A stretch of DNA of 25,591 bases. It comes from SHLQ01 sp964196045. Lineage in GTDB: Bacteria > Actinomycetota > Acidimicrobiia > Acidimicrobiales > SHLQ01. Location: assembly GCA_964196045.1 (NCBI GenBank), contig CAXMRH010000059.1, positions 1 to 25,591 of the forward strand. The letters run 5' to 3'. Below, one piece after another: positions 7,821 through 15,565 of the stretch (position 1 is the stretch's first letter; the number at the start of each line of letters is the position of its first letter). The translations under genes were made by a program, and so were the position numbers. The notes below the pieces were generated by a model. It was not told the DNA's origin. It saw only the letters and a program-made list of their open reading frames with translations, and did no database searches.

Positions 7821-7840
7821 CGTGATCCTCTTTCCTTTTG

Positions 7841-7859
7841 CGGCGCATTGGTTGCGCCG
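7841..7859 (-). promoter_or_regulatory. Leader hairpin of the ABM-sigma operon
   Basis: A perfect inverted repeat, CGGCGCA (7841-7847) and TGCGCCG (7853-7859) with a five-base loop, stands 20 bases upstream of the ABM start, just before its ribosome binding site. There is no T run on either strand, so it is not a terminator. It could be a protein operator or an mRNA leader structure. Confidence 0.45.
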
Positions 7860-7884
7860 TCAGCACCGTGCCGACATACCTACT

Positions 7885-7909
7885 ACGAACGAGTCTTCCG
7901 CAATCGACA
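7885..7909 (-). promoter_or_regulatory. Candidate ECF-type promoter of the ABM-sigma operon
   Basis: On the minus strand TGTCGA (7909-7904) is followed after 16 bases by CGT (7887-7885), reading CGTAG. TGTCGA is, as I recall, the reported -35 motif of ECF42 promoters, and CGT is a common ECF -10 core. The spacing is right and the site sits 65 bases upstream of the ABM start, which would make the operon self-activating. Short motifs occur by chance in GC-rich DNA, hence moderate confidence. Confidence 0.42.
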
Positions 7910-7950
7910 TCGGCTCGTCAGAAATTCTCGAACAACAGTGTGGTGGAATG

Positions 7951-7990
7951 CAGGCGTGACCCAAGAGAACCACGCAGGCGTGACCCAAGG
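7951..7990 (+). repeat. Two-copy 24-base direct repeat at the pirin start
   Basis: CAGGCGTGACCCAAG occurs at 7951-7965 and again at 7975-7989, exactly 24 bases apart. Each copy carries a GTG in the pirin frame (7956 and 7980), so the repeat duplicates the possible start codon and would encode AGVTQENH-AGVTQGNR if translated. Confidence 0.85.
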
Positions 7991-8846
7991 AAACAGGGCT
8001 GTCGAGCTGATAATCGAGCCGCGGACACGATCTATAGGCAGCGGAACCGTGCGCAGGCTTCTGCCATGGAGCAAGCGCAGGATGGTCGGGCCCTTCATCT
8101 TCCTCGACATCATGGGGCCGACCAAAGTCGATGCGGACCACCAGCTCAATGTCGATGCACACCCACACATCGGGCTCGCCACGATGACGTACCTCCACGA
8201 CGGACAGCTGACGCACCGCGATTCGACAGGCGCTATCCAGAACATCGAACCGGGAGCAGTCAACTGGATGACCGCTGGCTCAGGTGTCAGCCACACCGAG
8301 CGAACGTCGGTTGAGGAAGGTGCGGAGTCTGCGCTGTTCGGCGTGCAGATGTGGGTCGCCCTCCCATTTGACCAAGAGGATGGTCCGGCAAGCTTCCAAC
8401 ACTGCCCCGCCGCCGAGGTACCTACGACCGAACGCAACGGCGTGACCGTTCGAGTGGCTGCAGGGGCAGTCTTCGGCGAGAAATCACCTGTCGACGTCTC
8501 TTCGCCGCTCGCCTTTTCAGATCTCACGCTCACGAACGGCCACGTGAAGATCGAATCATCACTACCGGAGCGTGCAATCGTCGCCATGGACGGCTCCATC
8601 TCGATCAACGGAGCGCTATTGCCAGCCGGATCGCTGGCAGTACTCGAGCCCGGGACCCGACCGACGGTCTCGGGCACCGGAAGCGCGCTGCTCTTCGGTG
8701 GCGAACCAGTCGGACAACGCCATATCTGGTGGAATTTCGTGCACTCGGACCAAGAAGTCATCGACGCCTCAAAGCAGCGCTGGGTCGACCAACAGTTTCC
8801 CCTGGTCCCGAACGATCACGAACCGCACGTTCCTATGCCGCGATAG
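7980..8846 (+). CDS. Pirin-family protein
   Basis: A 288-residue bicupin protein. The N-terminal cupin carries the metal site in HPHIG (His61, His63) and VSHTE (His105, Glu107), the Fe ligands of pirins, and the opening VELIIEPRTRSIGSG and MVGPFIFLDIMGP are typical of the family. Pirins include quercetin dioxygenases and redox-sensing regulators; the role here is unknown. The start is placed at GTG 7980 because family similarity begins right after it; GTG 7956, one repeat unit upstream, is equally in frame. No clear ribosome binding site precedes either. It is divergent from the ABM-sigma operon. No terminator is visible before the next operon. Confidence 0.9.
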   Translation: MTQGNRAVELIIEPRTRSIGSGTVRRLLPWSKRRMVGPFIFLDIMGPTKVDADHQLNVDAHPHIGLATMTYLHDGQLTHRDSTGAIQNIEPGAVNWMTAGSGVSHTERTSVEEGAESALFGVQMWVALPFDQEDGPASFQHCPAAEVPTTERNGVTVRVAAGAVFGEKSPVDVSSPLAFSDLTLTNGHVKIESSLPERAIVAMDGSISINGALLPAGSLAVLEPGTRPTVSGTGSALLFGGEPVGQRHIWWNFVHSDQEVIDASKQRWVDQQFPLVPNDHEPHVPMPR

Positions 8847-8912
8847 ACCCGGGCGCTATTTGCCACCTCGCCGAGTCGAATCGGTCACGTTCAGCGCGTT
8901 AACGAGTCGGAA

Positions 8913-8932
8913 AGTGTTGGTTTTTCAACTCT
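8913..8932. promoter_or_regulatory. Imperfect inverted repeat abutting the operon promoter
   Basis: AGTGTTG (8913-8919) and CAACTCT (8926-8932) match as an inverted repeat at six of seven positions around GTTTTT. It ends at the -35 element of the sigma-28-like promoter, where an activator or repressor could bind. It is also AT-rich against its surroundings. Weak evidence. Confidence 0.28.
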
Positions 8933-8958
8933 AAAACTTTGCGCGCCGCTGCCGATCA
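8932..8958 (+). promoter_or_regulatory. Sigma-28/WhiG-type promoter of the surface-fibre operon
   Basis: TAAA (8932-8935), 15 bases, then GCCGATCA (8951-8958). The FliA/SigD/WhiG consensus is TAAA-N15-GCCGATAA, so the -35 core and spacing are exact and the -10 matches at seven of eight bases. Transcription would begin near 8965, leaving a leader of roughly 28 bases with AGGAGG at 8981 and ATG at 8993. Confidence 0.62.
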
Positions 8959-8980
8959 ACCCAGTAGGCGAAGCAGAGAT

Positions 8981-8986
8981 AGGAGG
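8981..8986 (+). promoter_or_regulatory. Ribosome binding site of the first operon gene
   Basis: AGGAGG, six bases ahead of ATG 8993. It decides this start over an in-frame TTG at 8939, which would lie upstream of the predicted transcription start. Confidence 0.85.
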
Positions 8987-8992
8987 ACCGCG

Positions 8993-11377
8993 ATGCTTTG
9001 GCAACGCGATTGGACGCGAGTGGTCACCCTCTTCGCCTGCGCGTCCGGACTTACGTACCTCCTCATTCGCCTCACCACGCTTGGTAGCGGCTCACTGCTC
9101 GTTCTTTCGCTCCCCCTCCTCGCTGCTGAGTACGTGGCATTCGCACAGTTCGCCCTCTTTGCCTTTGCCGCATGGAATTCACCGCATCCAAACGACTCGC
9201 GCCCTGTTGTCGACCCACCCTTCTCCGTAGACCTCGTCATCAATGCTCACCTCGCCGATCTCGCCGATCTCGAACGAACATTGGTTGGCGCGCGGGCGAT
9301 GAGTCTTCTTGGCACCGTCGTCGTCGTCGACACGAATCACCGGGTTGATCTCCAGGAACTCGCGGGCTCGTTCGGAGGGCAATACATCACCGACCCGAGG
9401 CTTGAAGTCGAACCCGCGGCCGCGTTGTTCGACGCCTCGACGTCTGAGTGCTACGTCTGGCTCGATGCGGGCCAGGTTCCCTTGCCCGACCTGATCCCCG
9501 CTGGCTTCGCCCGGCTTGCTGACCCGTCCGTAGGGGTATGGCAGAGCGCCATAGGACTCGTGAACTCCGACTCGCTCGTCCATCTGCAACGCGGACGCGA
9601 CGAGGAAGCACTCCTCAGAAACGTGATCGCACCAGGTCTCGACCAACTAGGTGCTGCTCCGTGGTCCGGTCCTGGATCGATCGTCCGTCGCGAAGCCATC
9701 GATTCGATCGGCGGCTTTGCAGCGGGCGGACCCTCCGAGGTTCAGCGAACGCTCGTACTGCTGCATGGCCATGACTGGACCAGCGCCTACGACCAGAACC
9801 CAAGGGTGCGAGCCATCGCCCCCGACGACTTGGACGACTATCTGGTGGCGCGTAGGCGACGGGCGACTGGCACCCTCGGCGCGTTCACGTCGCTCCACAG
9901 CCCCTTGATCGCCGCAGGCCTCTCACCGACTCAGCGATTCGCGCACCTTGTCTCGGCTTCGTCGTTCTTCTCCGGGATTCGCCAGCTCGTCGTTGTCGTG
10001 GTGGTGATCGGAGCGCTCGTAGTCGGACGAATCCCGATGGAAGGTCCGCTCGCACCAATTCTCGCTCCATGGATCGTGTCGATGGCTCTTGCGACGTTGG
10101 CTCGACGACTCCTTGCCAATGGTTCGATGCGGGTAGGAGACTGGACGAGACAGGGATGGCGGACCCTGGGTGCGGACGTCACCGGCATCGTGAGAGTTCT
10201 GCGTCACAAGGCGGGAACCCAGGACACGGAGCACCACGGCGCGACTGGTGTACGAACGCTCGGGCGACTTCGACTTCTCACTGGCGTGGTCATCGCTCTC
10301 GATCTTGCCCTTCTCCTTCGCGGGGCCACGCTGCTCAACAACGGTCTCCTCCCCAGGTTCAGCATCGCCGAACGTGTCCTCGTGATCTCATTCGGCTTGT
10401 TCATGCTCGTGCCGATAATCGACGTGTTGCAGCTCATCGTGTCGCGTAAGCAGCGACGCAAGGCATTCCGACTCAAGGTCGAACTCCACGCAGTCGTGGG
10501 CGAGACACGCACCAAGACTGTCGACCTGGCTACCTCGGGAATCGGAGTCATCCTTCCACATGCACCCGCCATCGGAACACCGATGGAGATCGTGCTCGAG
10601 CTTCCCGACCTCGCAGGGGCAGAGCAACACATCCGTGTCCGAGGACTTGTACGGTCCGCAGTCCCCGACCCAAGTGGTCGTGTTCGCGTTGGACTCGAAT
10701 TCGTCGATCTGGACCGCGCCGCACGCCAGGCACTCGTCGAATTCTGCATGATCGGCGCTGCGCGGAACGCCGCTCCGCGACATGTTGCCGAGCCGCGATC
10801 GCTCTCGATTCACCGCCCTCATCTCCATCGCGTGCACGCGGTTCGAGCTCTCACCGCGTTCGCCACCGCAGCATCGCTCGTGGTGATGCTCGTCGGTCCA
10901 AGCGCTGCATCAGCGTCAGATCAGACCATCACTTTCGGGCTTCAGATACTACAGACGGACGGCTCGCCGATCGATGGCGTAGCGGTGCGATACCACAACG
11001 GTTCCTGGCAAGAGGCGCCGGCCACTGACGCAGATGGGCGAACGAAATTTGGTTTCGTTTCGGAGCAAGTCCAGCTCGAGCTCGTCTACTTAGACGGTCG
11101 ACTCGTCATGCCGATCAGTGCGGGAGAAACCGAGCTCGTGCTTGCTCGCGTCGAGGCGGGTAGTTCGCAGGTCGACGAGATCGACTTTGGCGGCGGCTGG
11201 ACCACATTCGTCGACGGGGCTGAGGTGTTGCCTGGGCGAGTCGCTCTCCGATTGAGCGACGGAACTGTCGTCAAGACAACCGTCGACGCAGGGCATGTGT
11301 TCGACGTTGGCACGGGAGTGCAGACGGCGACAACGAGCGTTCCCGAGTCCAGCAGCACAACGGCGGACGAGCAGTGA
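8993..11377 (+). CDS. BcsA-like pseudo-glycosyltransferase with PilZ domain and extracellular tail
   Basis: A 794-residue membrane protein. Order: two N-terminal helices (about 10-30, 35-58); a GT2-like cytosolic domain (75-300); four helices (about 328-346, 352-372, 425-444, 458-482); a PilZ domain (485-578); a further helix (618-640); and an outside tail (645-794) with an Ig-like, carboxypeptidase-regulatory-like segment and a Ser/Thr-rich end. The layout copies bacterial cellulose synthase, but key sites are altered: the DxD site reads DAG (158-160), the TED catalytic base reads SEV (248-250), and QxxRW reads ARRRR (286-290). The PilZ domain keeps RxxxR (Arg489, Arg493) and has DLATSG (511-516), with Ala for the usual Ser. 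It is likely a c-di-GMP-responsive membrane scaffold or signal relay rather than an active synthase. First gene of the operon; its stop overlaps the next start (GTGA). Confidence 0.85.
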   Translation: MLWQRDWTRVVTLFACASGLTYLLIRLTTLGSGSLLVLSLPLLAAEYVAFAQFALFAFAAWNSPHPNDSRPVVDPPFSVDLVINAHLADLADLERTLVGARAMSLLGTVVVVDTNHRVDLQELAGSFGGQYITDPRLEVEPAAALFDASTSECYVWLDAGQVPLPDLIPAGFARLADPSVGVWQSAIGLVNSDSLVHLQRGRDEEALLRNVIAPGLDQLGAAPWSGPGSIVRREAIDSIGGFAAGGPSEVQRTLVLLHGHDWTSAYDQNPRVRAIAPDDLDDYLVARRRRATGTLGAFTSLHSPLIAAGLSPTQRFAHLVSASSFFSGIRQLVVVVVVIGALVVGRIPMEGPLAPILAPWIVSMALATLARRLLANGSMRVGDWTRQGWRTLGADVTGIVRVLRHKAGTQDTEHHGATGVRTLGRLRLLTGVVIALDLALLLRGATLLNNGLLPRFSIAERVLVISFGLFMLVPIIDVLQLIVSRKQRRKAFRLKVELHAVVGETRTKTVDLATSGIGVILPHAPAIGTPMEIVLELPDLAGAEQHIRVRGLVRSAVPDPSGRVRVGLEFVDLDRAARQALVEFCMIGAARNAAPRHVAEPRSLSIHRPHLHRVHAVRALTAFATAASLVVMLVGPSAASASDQTITFGLQILQTDGSPIDGVAVRYHNGSWQEAPATDADGRTKFGFVSEQVQLELVYLDGRLVMPISAGETELVLARVEAGSSQVDEIDFGGGWTTFVDGAEVLPGRVALRLSDGTVVKTTVDAGHVFDVGTGVQTATTSVPESSSTTADEQ

Positions 11378-11940
11378 ACGTTCAACAGAGACTGCCCCGT
11401 CTGACCGCCGTCGCCATCGTCCTGGTTGCGTTGATGGTCTTCGTCTGGAATGCCGTCCAGACGAGTGGTGCACGCGTCAATGCCACGACATCCACCGAGA
11501 GCATCTTCTCGGCAGGAACTGTGGACCTCGCGCAGATTGGGTCCGTCGTCGAGCTGCTCTTTGACGTCAACAACTTGTACCCAGGCAAAGAAGTCGTTGG
11601 CTGCGTCGAGATCGAATACCGCGGATCGGTTCCCGCCGACGTGCGTCTTCACGCTCGCGCGCTCGGCGGAACGGGTCTCGAAGAGTACGTCCACGTCGAA
11701 ATTTCCCTTCTTCATTCAGCCACGTGCGAAGACGCCGAGCTTCAACTCCAGAGTTCCATGTTCGACGGGGCGTTGGCCGACGTCGAAATACAGCACGGCA
11801 GCTATATGGACGGATTGCTTATCGGCGAAATGACAGCTTCGGATTCCGTCGTTGTTCGAGTTCTCGCGCAACTGATGGACGACAACGAGGCCCAAGGCTT
11901 GGCCACCGAGTTCTCGATGACCGTGGAGGCCCGACCATGA
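11374..11940 (+). CDS. TasA/camelysin-like exported protein 1
   Basis: A 188-residue protein with a signal anchor (about 10-28) followed by the TasA-type pattern IFSAGTVDL (44-52), then FDVNNLYPG (63-71), then a GS turn and strand repeats. By alignment with the Bacillus TasA processing site, SipW-type cleavage would fall after Ala33, 15 residues before the end of the SAG motif. Two cysteines (77 and 118) could form a disulfide outside the cell. Such proteins are fibre subunits or accessory subunits processed by SipW-type peptidases. The GTG start overlaps the upstream stop, and its own stop overlaps the start of the SipW-GGDEF-EAL gene. The sequence is far from Bacillus TasA, so fibre formation is inferred only. 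Confidence 0.78.
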   Translation: MNVQQRLPRLTAVAIVLVALMVFVWNAVQTSGARVNATTSTESIFSAGTVDLAQIGSVVELLFDVNNLYPGKEVVGCVEIEYRGSVPADVRLHARALGGTGLEEYVHVEISLLHSATCEDAELQLQSSMFDGALADVEIQHGSYMDGLLIGEMTASDSVVVRVLAQLMDDNEAQGLATEFSMTVEARP

Positions 11941-14900
11941 ACGCGAACGCGACGCTACTCAGCCGTCTTCGTGCGTCCGCCCAACCACTCGTCACACTTC
12001 TCGCGTGGATTCACCTCTACCTGTTGAGCCTTCTCGCTGCGTGGGTCTTCATCGTGATGGTGGCCACAGGCTGGTCACCGACGGTCGTCACGTCGGGCTC
12101 GATGGCACCCGCGATGCGTCCCGGCGACGTTCTGATGATCGATGACCACCCGGACGGCCAGTTACTTGGCCAGCGCACGGTGATCACGTTTGAGAGCGAG
12201 CGTGACGATGGCGAGCTCATCACGCACCGAATCTTCGAGAGCCTGCCGGGTTCGGAGCGCTACATCACCAAAGGGGATGCAAATCCGACACCCGACACCG
12301 ATCTCGTTCGACCGGACCAGGTCGTCGGTGTCGGCCAGCTCGTTGTTCCACTCGTTGGACTGCCCGTCGTCTGGGCACAGGAAGGCAACCTGATCGCTCT
12401 GGTAGCTGCGGCGATTCTGTCGATTGCATCGATGATCATCAGTCTCGGTTCGCTCTCGCGAACACCACGCCAAACAAATCGGGAGGAAGGCAGTGCTCGC
12501 GCTTCGGCGATGGCCGACACAGCGATTCGGCGCGTTCGCTTCCTCGTCGGGTTGATGATCGCGAGTCAGTTCTTTCTGGACAGTGGACGGTTCGACACTC
12601 AATCGCTCGGCCTGTCGAGGACTCAGCTGCTCGTCGTCGCGATGGGCGGGCTCGGACTGATCAACAGCTTGTCCGCGTGGGCTTCGAAGAGATTCGGTGA
12701 GTCACCGCCAAAGCACATCTCGACGCTCGAACTTGTCGCGGACACGACCCTGGTCATCGTTCTGACAACAGCGACCGGGGGAACTGGTATTGGCTGGGTG
12801 CTCATCGCGTTGCCGATCGTCGAGGCGGCCGTGCGGTTCCGTCTGACGGGCGCGCTCGTTCACTGGATGCTCATGACGGGCGTGACCCTAGGAACTCGTT
12901 TGTGGGTGCTCGAGGCTTCCTCGGCCCCGGTGAACAGCGTGGTCAGTGAGCTGGAACAACTCCTCGACCAGCTCGGCGTCCTGCTGCTCGTCGTCATTCC
13001 TGGTGCGTACATCGCCGAGCAGCTTCTCAACGACGTGGTCCTCCAGCAGCGTCACACCCACGTAGCCGTCGAGCGAGGCAAGATGCTTCAGCGCGTCGCA
13101 GAGATGGGGCACGAGGTCAACCGCCTTGGAGTCGACCTCCCGGACATCCTGGCAGCCTCCACAATCAAGATCGGTTTCGACATCGTCGACGTGTCCCTAC
13201 GTATGCCTGACGGGACCTGGCACGTGCTCGCCACTAGTACGGTCGACGACGCCCGGTCCCTTCCACTCGCAGGGCTGCCTGGATCCGGGCTCGTCGATTC
13301 TTCGCTTGACGAAATCGCCATCGTCGTCGACGCGGACGACACCGATCCAGCCGAGTTTGTCGCCTTGGCGACGTGCGGATTTGGGGCTCTGCTGCGCTTC
13401 GTCGTCTCCGACGAGGAAAGCACGATCATTGCGCTGCGCGCGGCGACGGTCAATGGCCGGGATCCTGCTGGACCGAGCATCGAAGCGCTTCGACTACTGT
13501 GCGGACAAGCCACGGTCGCGCTCCACAATCGCCAGCTCGTGGACGAACTCCGCAAGGTCCACACCGAATTGCGCCACCAGGCAACTCATGATGCACTAAC
13601 CACGCTGCCGAACCGGGCGAACTTCCTCGAACACATGACGGCCGGGCTTCAAGAGTCACGCGATCCGTCGGCATGTCATGGAGTCCTGTTCCTGGATCTG
13701 AACGGTTTCAAGGCCGTGAACGATTCGCTCGGGCACGAGGCAGGCGACGTGTTGCTGGGCATCGTCGGCCAACGTCTTGTTGATGCTGTGGGCGCCGGCG
13801 GTCTCGTCGCGCGCCTCGGTGGAGATGAGTTCACCGTCCTGCTCGAACCGATGATCGACCGTCGAGTCGCCATCCAAGTCGCAAGCACAATCCACCGAAG
13901 CTTGGTCGAACCGATGACGGTCGGGGGCGAGTCAGTAAAGATCGGGGCCAGCATCGGTATCGCCTACGCCGAAGTCGGCCTTCCCGAGAGTGAAGTCCTG
14001 CGCCGCGCCGATGCGGCAATGTACTCGGCGAAGAACGGAAGCAGTTCTACCCGGATCAGCGTCTACCACCCTGACCTCGACGAAGCAGAGCGACGTCAAG
14101 GTCGGCTGGCCGCCGAGTTCAAGAAGGCGTTGGAGAACGACGAACTTGCAGTCTTCTTCCAGCCGCTCGTGTCGTCCAAGACTCGTCGCATCGTCGGCGC
14201 TGAGGCCCTCATCCGATGGACACATCGCGAACTCGGATCCGTCAGTGCGCCGGCCATCCTGGAGCTCGCGGAAGTCAGCGACCGCGTCGACGAGCTCAAC
14301 AATTGGATCCTACAGACCGCGTTGGGCACAGTCGGTTCCATTCACCTCGACGCCTCGGACGAGTTCACCATTGCGGTGAACGTTTCGCCTACCGAACTCG
14401 AACTTCCTGGGCTGGTGCACAACGTCAAGGACGCACTGATGTTGAGTGGACTGCCGGCTCAGCGCCTTGTCGTGGAGCTGAGCGAACGAATCGTTGCCGA
14501 TCGCCATACTTCGATTCCTGCGGTCGACGAGTTGACGCGCCTCGGCGCGAGCCTCTCGCTCGACGATTTCGGGCAGGGTCAGACCTCTCTTGCGCACCTT
14601 CGAGGGCTGCCCATCGACCAGTTGAAGCTCGACCGCCTTCTCGTGCAACAGGCGTGTATGGATGACTCGGATCGGATCATCTTGGAGTCGGTCGTCGGCC
14701 TCGCTCACGACCTAGGTCTCCAAGTGGTGGCCGAGGGCATCGAGACAGACGAACAACTCGAGACGGTCATCAGCGCTGGTGTCGACATCCTGCAGGGGTA
14801 TGGCCTGCATCGACCGATGCCCGCCGGAGCATTCCTTGAAGTTCTCTCCCGCGACCTCTCTGCACGCAGATCGGATCTCCAAACAGGCAACGTTCTCGAG

Positions 14901-14954
14901 CGGTTGCTCGCGACGCAGACCGTTCGACCAGTCGATGGACAGGGGGATCGCTAG
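11937..14954 (+). CDS. SipW-type signal peptidase fused to GAF-like, GGDEF and EAL domains
   Basis: A 1005-residue fusion. A signal peptidase of the ER/SipW type comes first: helix 17-44, then TSGSMAPAMRPGD (Ser55), LITHR (His97) and KGDANPTPD (Asp114, Asp120), then a second helix (150-172). Six further hydrophobic segments (near 198-216, 229-250, 263-281, 284-299, 305-325, 345-365) lead into the cytosol. A GAF-like region (about 385-530) and short coiled helix follow. The GGDEF domain (545-710) has DLNGFKAVNDSLGHEAGD and GGDEF at 628-632 but no RxxD inhibitory site (GAGG at 619-622). The EAL domain (about 722-970) keeps EAL (756-758), Asn815, DDFGQG (876-881), Lys897, AEGIET (932-937) and QGYG. 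Both c-di-GMP activities look possible. ATG 11937 has GGAGG seven bases upstream and overlaps the preceding stop (ATGA). Eight helices put the peptidase outside and the c-di-GMP domains inside. Confidence 0.92.
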   Translation: MNANATLLSRLRASAQPLVTLLAWIHLYLLSLLAAWVFIVMVATGWSPTVVTSGSMAPAMRPGDVLMIDDHPDGQLLGQRTVITFESERDDGELITHRIFESLPGSERYITKGDANPTPDTDLVRPDQVVGVGQLVVPLVGLPVVWAQEGNLIALVAAAILSIASMIISLGSLSRTPRQTNREEGSARASAMADTAIRRVRFLVGLMIASQFFLDSGRFDTQSLGLSRTQLLVVAMGGLGLINSLSAWASKRFGESPPKHISTLELVADTTLVIVLTTATGGTGIGWVLIALPIVEAAVRFRLTGALVHWMLMTGVTLGTRLWVLEASSAPVNSVVSELEQLLDQLGVLLLVVIPGAYIAEQLLNDVVLQQRHTHVAVERGKMLQRVAEMGHEVNRLGVDLPDILAASTIKIGFDIVDVSLRMPDGTWHVLATSTVDDARSLPLAGLPGSGLVDSSLDEIAIVVDADDTDPAEFVALATCGFGALLRFVVSDEESTIIALRAATVNGRDPAGPSIEALRLLCGQATVALHNRQLVDELRKVHTELRHQATHDALTTLPNRANFLEHMTAGLQESRDPSACHGVLFLDLNGFKAVNDSLGHEAGDVLLGIVGQRLVDAVGAGGLVARLGGDEFTVLLEPMIDRRVAIQVASTIHRSLVEPMTVGGESVKIGASIGIAYAEVGLPESEVLRRADAAMYSAKNGSSSTRISVYHPDLDEAERRQGRLAAEFKKALENDELAVFFQPLVSSKTRRIVGAEALIRWTHRELGSVSAPAILELAEVSDRVDELNNWILQTALGTVGSIHLDASDEFTIAVNVSPTELELPGLVHNVKDALMLSGLPAQRLVVELSERIVADRHTSIPAVDELTRLGASLSLDDFGQGQTSLAHLRGLPIDQLKLDRLLVQQACMDDSDRIILESVVGLAHDLGLQVVAEGIETDEQLETVISAGVDILQGYGLHRPMPAGAFLEVLSRDLSARRSDLQTGNVLERLLATQTVRPVDGQGDR
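14941..14946 (+). promoter_or_regulatory. Ribosome binding site of TasA-like gene 2
   Basis: AGGGGG, seven bases ahead of GTG 14954, inside the 3' end of the SipW-GGDEF-EAL gene. It supports the GTG start, which shares one base with the upstream TAG stop. Confidence 0.65.
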
Positions 14955-15565
14955 TGGCACGCTCACTTGACGAACTCAACACTCGACCGGACACGACTAT
15001 CGAACTGGCTCAAGAGAACTGGCTGACCCGCACGACCGCTCGCGCATTTGCCGCGGCAATCTCCGCCCTCCTCATCGCAACGCTGGTCGTCAATCGATCC
15101 AACGAAGCTCTCACAACGGACGGAACCGTGGCGGGTTCCGCGATCAGCTCAGGCACCATCTCTCTCCTCGATGATGATGCCGGCCGCGCCCTCTTCGACT
15201 TCTCGGACATGGCGCCCGGCCGCCCAACCGTTCGTTGCATCGAGGTGATCTACGACGGCTCGATCACTCCCGTCGACCTCCAGCTCTCCGCCGAGGGAAT
15301 TGGTGAGCTGGCGCCATTCCTGGACGTGACCGTCGAAAGCGGCCAGGGCGCAGGTTTTGAGTCATGCGAAGGGTTCGAGCCGGGCGATTCGCTGTACGGC
15401 GGAACGCTGAGCGAGTTCGCTGCGAGCGATGCAATCTCCCTCGGTCGTCTCGTGAACTCGGGTGATCGGCGGAGCTTCCGCATAACCGTCAACATCCAGG
15501 ACAAGCAGGAGGCATTGGGTAAGGCCGCTTCGGCCGACTTCATCTGGGAAGTAACGCCATCGTGA
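14954..15565 (+). CDS. TasA/camelysin-like exported protein 2
   Basis: A 203-residue protein with a 27-residue polar leader, a hydrophobic segment (about 31-46), and the pattern AISSGTISL (63-71), FDFSDMAPG (81-89) and YDGS (100-103) shared with the other small exported proteins of this operon. Predicted SipW-type cleavage is after Ala52, again 15 residues before the end of the SSG motif. Cys95 and Cys138 occupy the same places as the two cysteines of TasA-like protein 1, so these two are closest to each other. GTG 14954 overlaps the upstream stop by one base, and its own stop overlaps the next GTG by four. Function inferred: minor fibre or surface subunit. Confidence 0.77.
   Translation: MARSLDELNTRPDTTIELAQENWLTRTTARAFAAAISALLIATLVVNRSNEALTTDGTVAGSAISSGTISLLDDDAGRALFDFSDMAPGRPTVRCIEVIYDGSITPVDLQLSAEGIGELAPFLDVTVESGQGAGFESCEGFEPGDSLYGGTLSEFAASDAISLGRLVNSGDRRSFRITVNIQDKQEALGKAASADFIWEVTPS

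Noticed and set aside
7782..7979. Pirin frame extended to 7782
   Set aside because: It would overlap the start of the divergent ABM gene and run through its leader hairpin and promoter; no family similarity before residue 1 at 7980.
7951..7990. CRISPR-like or mobile-element repeat
   Set aside because: Only two copies, nine bases apart, inside or next to a coding start; no array and no cas genes.
8939..8992. In-frame TTG start at 8939, making the PilZ protein 18 residues longer
   Set aside because: It lies inside the predicted promoter and upstream of the expected transcript start, with no ribosome site, while ATG 8993 has AGGAGG.
11724..11936. Upstream extension of the SipW-GGDEF-EAL frame to 11724
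   Set aside because: It would overlap most of the TasA-like gene 1 end with Arg-rich, non-family sequence; ATG 11937 has a good ribosome site and starts right at the family similarity.
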